From the NCBI GenBank assembly GCA_002696485.1, contig NZTP01000066.1, positions 1-64,000 on the forward strand: a stretch of 64,000 nucleotides of DNA, given 5' to 3'. Positions 61,776 to 64,000 of the stretch are shown here, one piece after another. The position numbers and the translations under genes were made by a program. The notes beneath the pieces are model-generated. The model made no database searches. It was given only the letters and a program-made list of their open reading frames with translations, and was not told where the DNA came from. Positions within the stretch are counted from its first letter, which is position 1; every line of letters starts with the position of its first letter. Origin of the DNA: Altibacter sp. (lineage in GTDB: Bacteria > Bacteroidota > Bacteroidia > Flavobacteriales > Flavobacteriaceae).

Positions 61776-62990
61776 GTGAATCCTTCTGCAACTGACTGGA
61801 TACCAAAACTTTTAAACGGCTTCAAGAATGAGGATCTGCTTCGCCAAAACAACAGCGAAGTTAATTTTTACTCTGAATTGAAATCGGTAGGCTTCATCTT
61901 CGGGGTTTCGGTTTCCTCTCTTTTAGGTAAAAATCTAAGTAGTTTACAACTTACCAAAGAAGAATTCACCAAGGTTAATTTATTTCATGCGCTATTGGCT
62001 ACCTACTGTTCAGCAACTAACTCAAACAAGTATCCGGAAGCCATCCAAAAGATCATTGAATTTTATAAACAGTTGGAAAAAGGAAAGACCGGCTTCTTTT
62101 CTAAGTTAACGCTGTCCCAAACTTCAACCCAAGAATTGGAACACATCTTGTCGGCAAGGCTTCAAGAGACCAACACTTCCCTGAAGAAGAACAATACGTC
62201 CATTTTAACTTACGCCTTGCTATATGCCGATGTATTAGCCTTTATGCGATGGTTGGAAACACCCAAAGGTATCAAGAACTACTCCAAATTGTTGGAAACT
62301 TTGGTGATAAGCTGTTGTTTTTTAGCGTTAAAAGCTAAAAAGAAACAAACGAAGTATGACCGGCTGCTCATTGAACTATTCGAATCCTCTTCCGAATACC
62401 TCATCGAAACGGCATCGGGTACACGAGTGATCACTTTGGAGAATCTCTCCGGATTAAAAAAGTTGACATTTTTGGAGAAAAAGTACTTGTTGGATATTTG
62501 CACCATTGCCGTATGGGATGATTACCACATGGACCTGTCGGAGTTTAAATTTCTTCAAGACCTTATTCTGTTTATAGAACTCCCTGAAGAAGAACTCACA
62601 AAAACCTTAAAGGAGTTAAGCCTTTTCTCGGAAGCGTATGGCAGTAAAATAAAACTATTCGAATATTCCAATCCGGTGCGTCTCTTCTACAAACAATCTG
62701 CTGCCACGGTTAAACTGTTGATTCTTCGGAACAAGAAGCGCTTACAACAGGAGTTAGAGGAAAGCGGAGAGCTTTTGGTATTACTTTCACAATCTACGGT
62801 AAGAGACCTTTCCGAAGAAGAACGACACAAAGTAAAGGAGCAGCTATTGGATGTGTGTAAGACCATCCCTTCGCTCACTATCTTCCTGCTACCGGGAGGG
62901 ACTGTGCTCTTACCATTGCTAGTGAAATTCATCCCGAAGCTACTGCCCTCCTCCTTCAACGAGAACAGGATCGACCCGAAAAAGAAATGA
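61776..62990 (+). CDS. LETM1-related protein
   Basis: This 404-residue protein matches the flavobacterial proteins annotated as LETM1-related biofilm-associated. The first 300 residues or so are helical (TerB-like character around 205-290, LTFLEKKYLLDICTIAVWDDYHMDLSE), and the C-terminal part (about 330-395) shows the LETM1-type segment LLVLLSQSTVRDLSEEERHKVKEQLLDVCKTIPSLTIFLLPGGTVLLPLLVKFIPKLLPSSF, split by a short hydrophobic stretch that could lie in the membrane. LETM1 itself is a mitochondrial cation/proton exchange factor. The start is a GTG at 61776; there is no upstream in-frame ATG. The function in bacteria is not established. Confidence 0.85.
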   Translation: MNPSATDWIPKLLNGFKNEDLLRQNNSEVNFYSELKSVGFIFGVSVSSLLGKNLSSLQLTKEEFTKVNLFHALLATYCSATNSNKYPEAIQKIIEFYKQLEKGKTGFFSKLTLSQTSTQELEHILSARLQETNTSLKKNNTSILTYALLYADVLAFMRWLETPKGIKNYSKLLETLVISCCFLALKAKKKQTKYDRLLIELFESSSEYLIETASGTRVITLENLSGLKKLTFLEKKYLLDICTIAVWDDYHMDLSEFKFLQDLILFIELPEEELTKTLKELSLFSEAYGSKIKLFEYSNPVRLFYKQSAATVKLLILRNKKRLQQELEESGELLVLLSQSTVRDLSEEERHKVKEQLLDVCKTIPSLTIFLLPGGTVLLPLLVKFIPKLLPSSFNENRIDPKKK

Positions 62991-62997
62991 TTTCTTT
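62981..62997. terminator. Small hairpin at the convergent gene ends
   Basis: AAAGAAA-TGA-TTTCTTT spans the stop of the LETM1-related gene and ends two bases before the LytTR gene's stop codon. The stem is only A-T rich (7 bp), so termination would be weak. Confidence 0.35.
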
Positions 62998-62998
62998 C

Positions 62999-63754
62999 TT
63001 ATTCCAACCACACCTTAAAATCTTTTACACGTTCTCTGGCCACGATGACTTCCTGCTCCTTAAAACTGTTCAGTTTAAGCTGCAAACGTGAATTGGTGTA
63101 AGAGATAATGTCACGGATTGCGTGAATGTTTACATAGAACTTTCGGCTTATTCGAAAAAAGGTTTGTGGTTCCAGCTCGGCTTCCAATTGTTCTAATGTT
63201 GTGTCCAGCAGGTAATCCCTACCATCGACCGTGTAGGCATAGGTACCTTTATTTTCAGAATAGAAGCATTCGATCTCATCCACAGGAATCATCTTGATAT
63301 GCTGCCCGATTCGAGTGGTAAACCGCTTTTTGTATTCCCGTTCGACAGGATTGACCAGTAATTTCTTAATATCCTCAAAATCCAACTGTACTTGCTTGGC
63401 GGGTGCTTTTAGGTTTTGGTATTTTTTTACTGCAGCCTCAAGTTCCTGAGCATCTATTGGTTTCAGTAAATAATCGATACTATTCAACTTAAATGCTTGC
63501 AATGCATATTCGTCAAAAGCAGTTGTAAAGATGATAGCACTGTTCACAGTCACCGTCTCGAAGATCTCGAAAGAAAGACCGTCACTTAACTGAATGTCTA
63601 AAAAAATGAGGTCGGGGTGATTGTTGTTGGAAAACCATTCAATGGCTTCTGATACACTGTGAAGCATTTGTCGGGTATCAACACCTAATTGCGTCAACAT
63701 GCGTTGTAAGCGACGTGCCGAAGGTTTTTCATCTTCTATAATGAGTACATTCAT
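62999..63754 (-). CDS. LytTR family response regulator
   Basis: This 251-residue two-component regulator has a receiver domain (about 1-115) with the acidic pocket IIEDEKPSARRL, the phospho-acceptor Asp in LIFLDIQLSDG (about 56) and the conserved Lys in YLLKPIDAQE (about 98). The C-terminal LytTR DNA-binding domain (about 145-250) begins FTTRIGQHIKMIPVDEIECFYSENKGTYAYT and includes FFRISRKFYVNIHAIRD. Such regulators pair with 2TM or LytS-like sensor kinases; a 2TM protein is encoded just upstream on the same strand, 69 bases away, and is probably part of the same transcript. Confidence 0.94.
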   Translation of the reverse strand: MNVLIIEDEKPSARRLQRMLTQLGVDTRQMLHSVSEAIEWFSNNNHPDLIFLDIQLSDGLSFEIFETVTVNSAIIFTTAFDEYALQAFKLNSIDYLLKPIDAQELEAAVKKYQNLKAPAKQVQLDFEDIKKLLVNPVEREYKKRFTTRIGQHIKMIPVDEIECFYSENKGTYAYTVDGRDYLLDTTLEQLEAELEPQTFFRISRKFYVNIHAIRDIISYTNSRLQLKLNSFKEQEVIVARERVKDFKVWLE

Positions 63755-63823
63755 ATTAAAAGTATATTGATAATTTTTCTGAGTCTAAGTGAGGTTTCAG
63801 GGTATCCTTCACGATCGCTACAT

Positions 63824-64000
63824 CTAATCCCATGTGTTTTTCATCTCTTCTTCGTCCTTCTCCATATACTCTTGGATCTTCCGTTCTTCCCAATCCTTAA
63901 AAAAACGAAATCTGTCCTGAAAGACATACAATCCGTGAAAGAATAGACCAATCCCCCAGAAAAAAGGCGTGGTGAACATAGACCAGCGAGGTACCTCCAC
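63824..64000 (-). CDS. 2TM domain protein (partial)
   Basis: The frame enters from beyond the right edge and ends at TAG (63824-63826), leaving 58 residues. The segment PRWSMFTTPFFWGIGLFFHG followed by LYVFQDRFRFFKDWEERKIQEYMEKDEEEM is the second membrane helix and cytoplasmic tail of the 2TM family, short membrane proteins that also occur fused to histidine kinases. Its place before a LytTR response regulator fits a signalling role. The N-terminal helix lies outside the window. The bases 63755-63823 between the two genes show nothing recognisable. Confidence 0.8.
   Translation of the reverse strand: MEVPRWSMFTTPFFWGIGLFFHGLYVFQDRFRFFKDWEERKIQEYMEKDEEEMKNTWD

Noticed and set aside
1..64000. 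CRISPR arrays, tRNA or rRNA genes, prophage, antiphage or toxin-antitoxin systems, insertion sequences
   Set aside because: No direct repeat-spacer pattern, no tRNA-like or rRNA sequence, and no transposase, integrase, restriction, phage structural or toxin-antitoxin gene was recognised on either strand.

Overview
This 64 kb window looks like chromosomal DNA of a marine-type Flavobacteriaceae (phylum Bacteroidota). The evidence is direct. Four secreted proteins carry the C-terminal type IX secretion (Por/T9SS) sorting domain. Where promoters can be read they match the Bacteroidota consensus TTTG-N19/20-TAnnTTTG rather than the E. coli form, and Shine-Dalgarno sequences are rare. Many gene families are typical of the group: the atypical GlmU family protein, type B L31, DUF4199, the sensor of ECF-type sigma factor, DUF2490, LETM1-related protein and 2TM proteins. 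There are no rRNA or tRNA genes, no CRISPR array, no prophage and no recognisable insertion sequence transposase.

Layout. 1-7.1 kb: end of an unknown membrane protein, a GlmU-like protein, rpmE2, DUF4199, a GT2 glycosyltransferase, a phosphohexomutase and an MsbA-like ABC exporter. 7.1-7.6 kb: a gene-free stretch with four hairpins, two of which share an identical loop. 7.6-9.1 kb: a three-gene ECF sigma operon. 9.2-21.2 kb: a BNR lipoprotein, an RsmB-like rRNA methyltransferase, three T9SS-exported proteins (endonuclease I family, unknown repeat protein, M14 carboxypeptidase) and purL, which is interrupted by an in-frame TAA. 21.3-29.7 kb: fatty-acid beta-oxidation, with an acyl-CoA synthetase followed by a MarR regulator and the gene order fadN-fadA-fadE known from Bacillus subtilis. 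A four-helix-bundle gene flanked by inverted repeats sits between fadA and fadE. 29.7-36.8 kb: a TolB/SnoaL protein, M28 and M1 peptidases, a YdeI-like protein, an App1 phosphatase and a YegS-type lipid kinase. 36.9-42.4 kb: a giant TolB-amidohydrolase, a fasciclin lipoprotein, a BON-LysM protein and a TauE/SafE permease. 42.4-45.0 kb: a MoxR-like AAA ATPase plus VWA pair. 45.1-52.7 kb: a tight five-gene run (BNR propeller protein, S9 peptidase, DUF2490, hydrolase-OsmC fusion, YdeI/DUF1905). 52.7-57.1 kb: Cu/Zn superoxide dismutase and a T9SS M36 fungalysin. 57.3-61.6 kb: an ECF sigma/RskA-like anti-sigma pair facing a TPR / split DUF4331 operon. 61.8-64 kb: a LETM1-related protein, a LytTR response regulator and a partial 2TM protein.

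How the genes fit together. The dominant theme is extracellular and periplasmic breakdown of polymers (M14, M36, M28, M1, S9, endonuclease I) feeding peptide and lipid catabolism. The fad locus is organised as one transcription unit, with a perfect 20-bp palindrome at the marR promoter and a strong terminator after fadE. The most unusual items are the broken purL, the inverted-repeat-bounded four-helix-bundle cassette inside the fad operon, the hairpins with shared loops in the 7.1-7.6 kb gap, and the DUF4331 domain that appears to be divided between two neighbouring genes.
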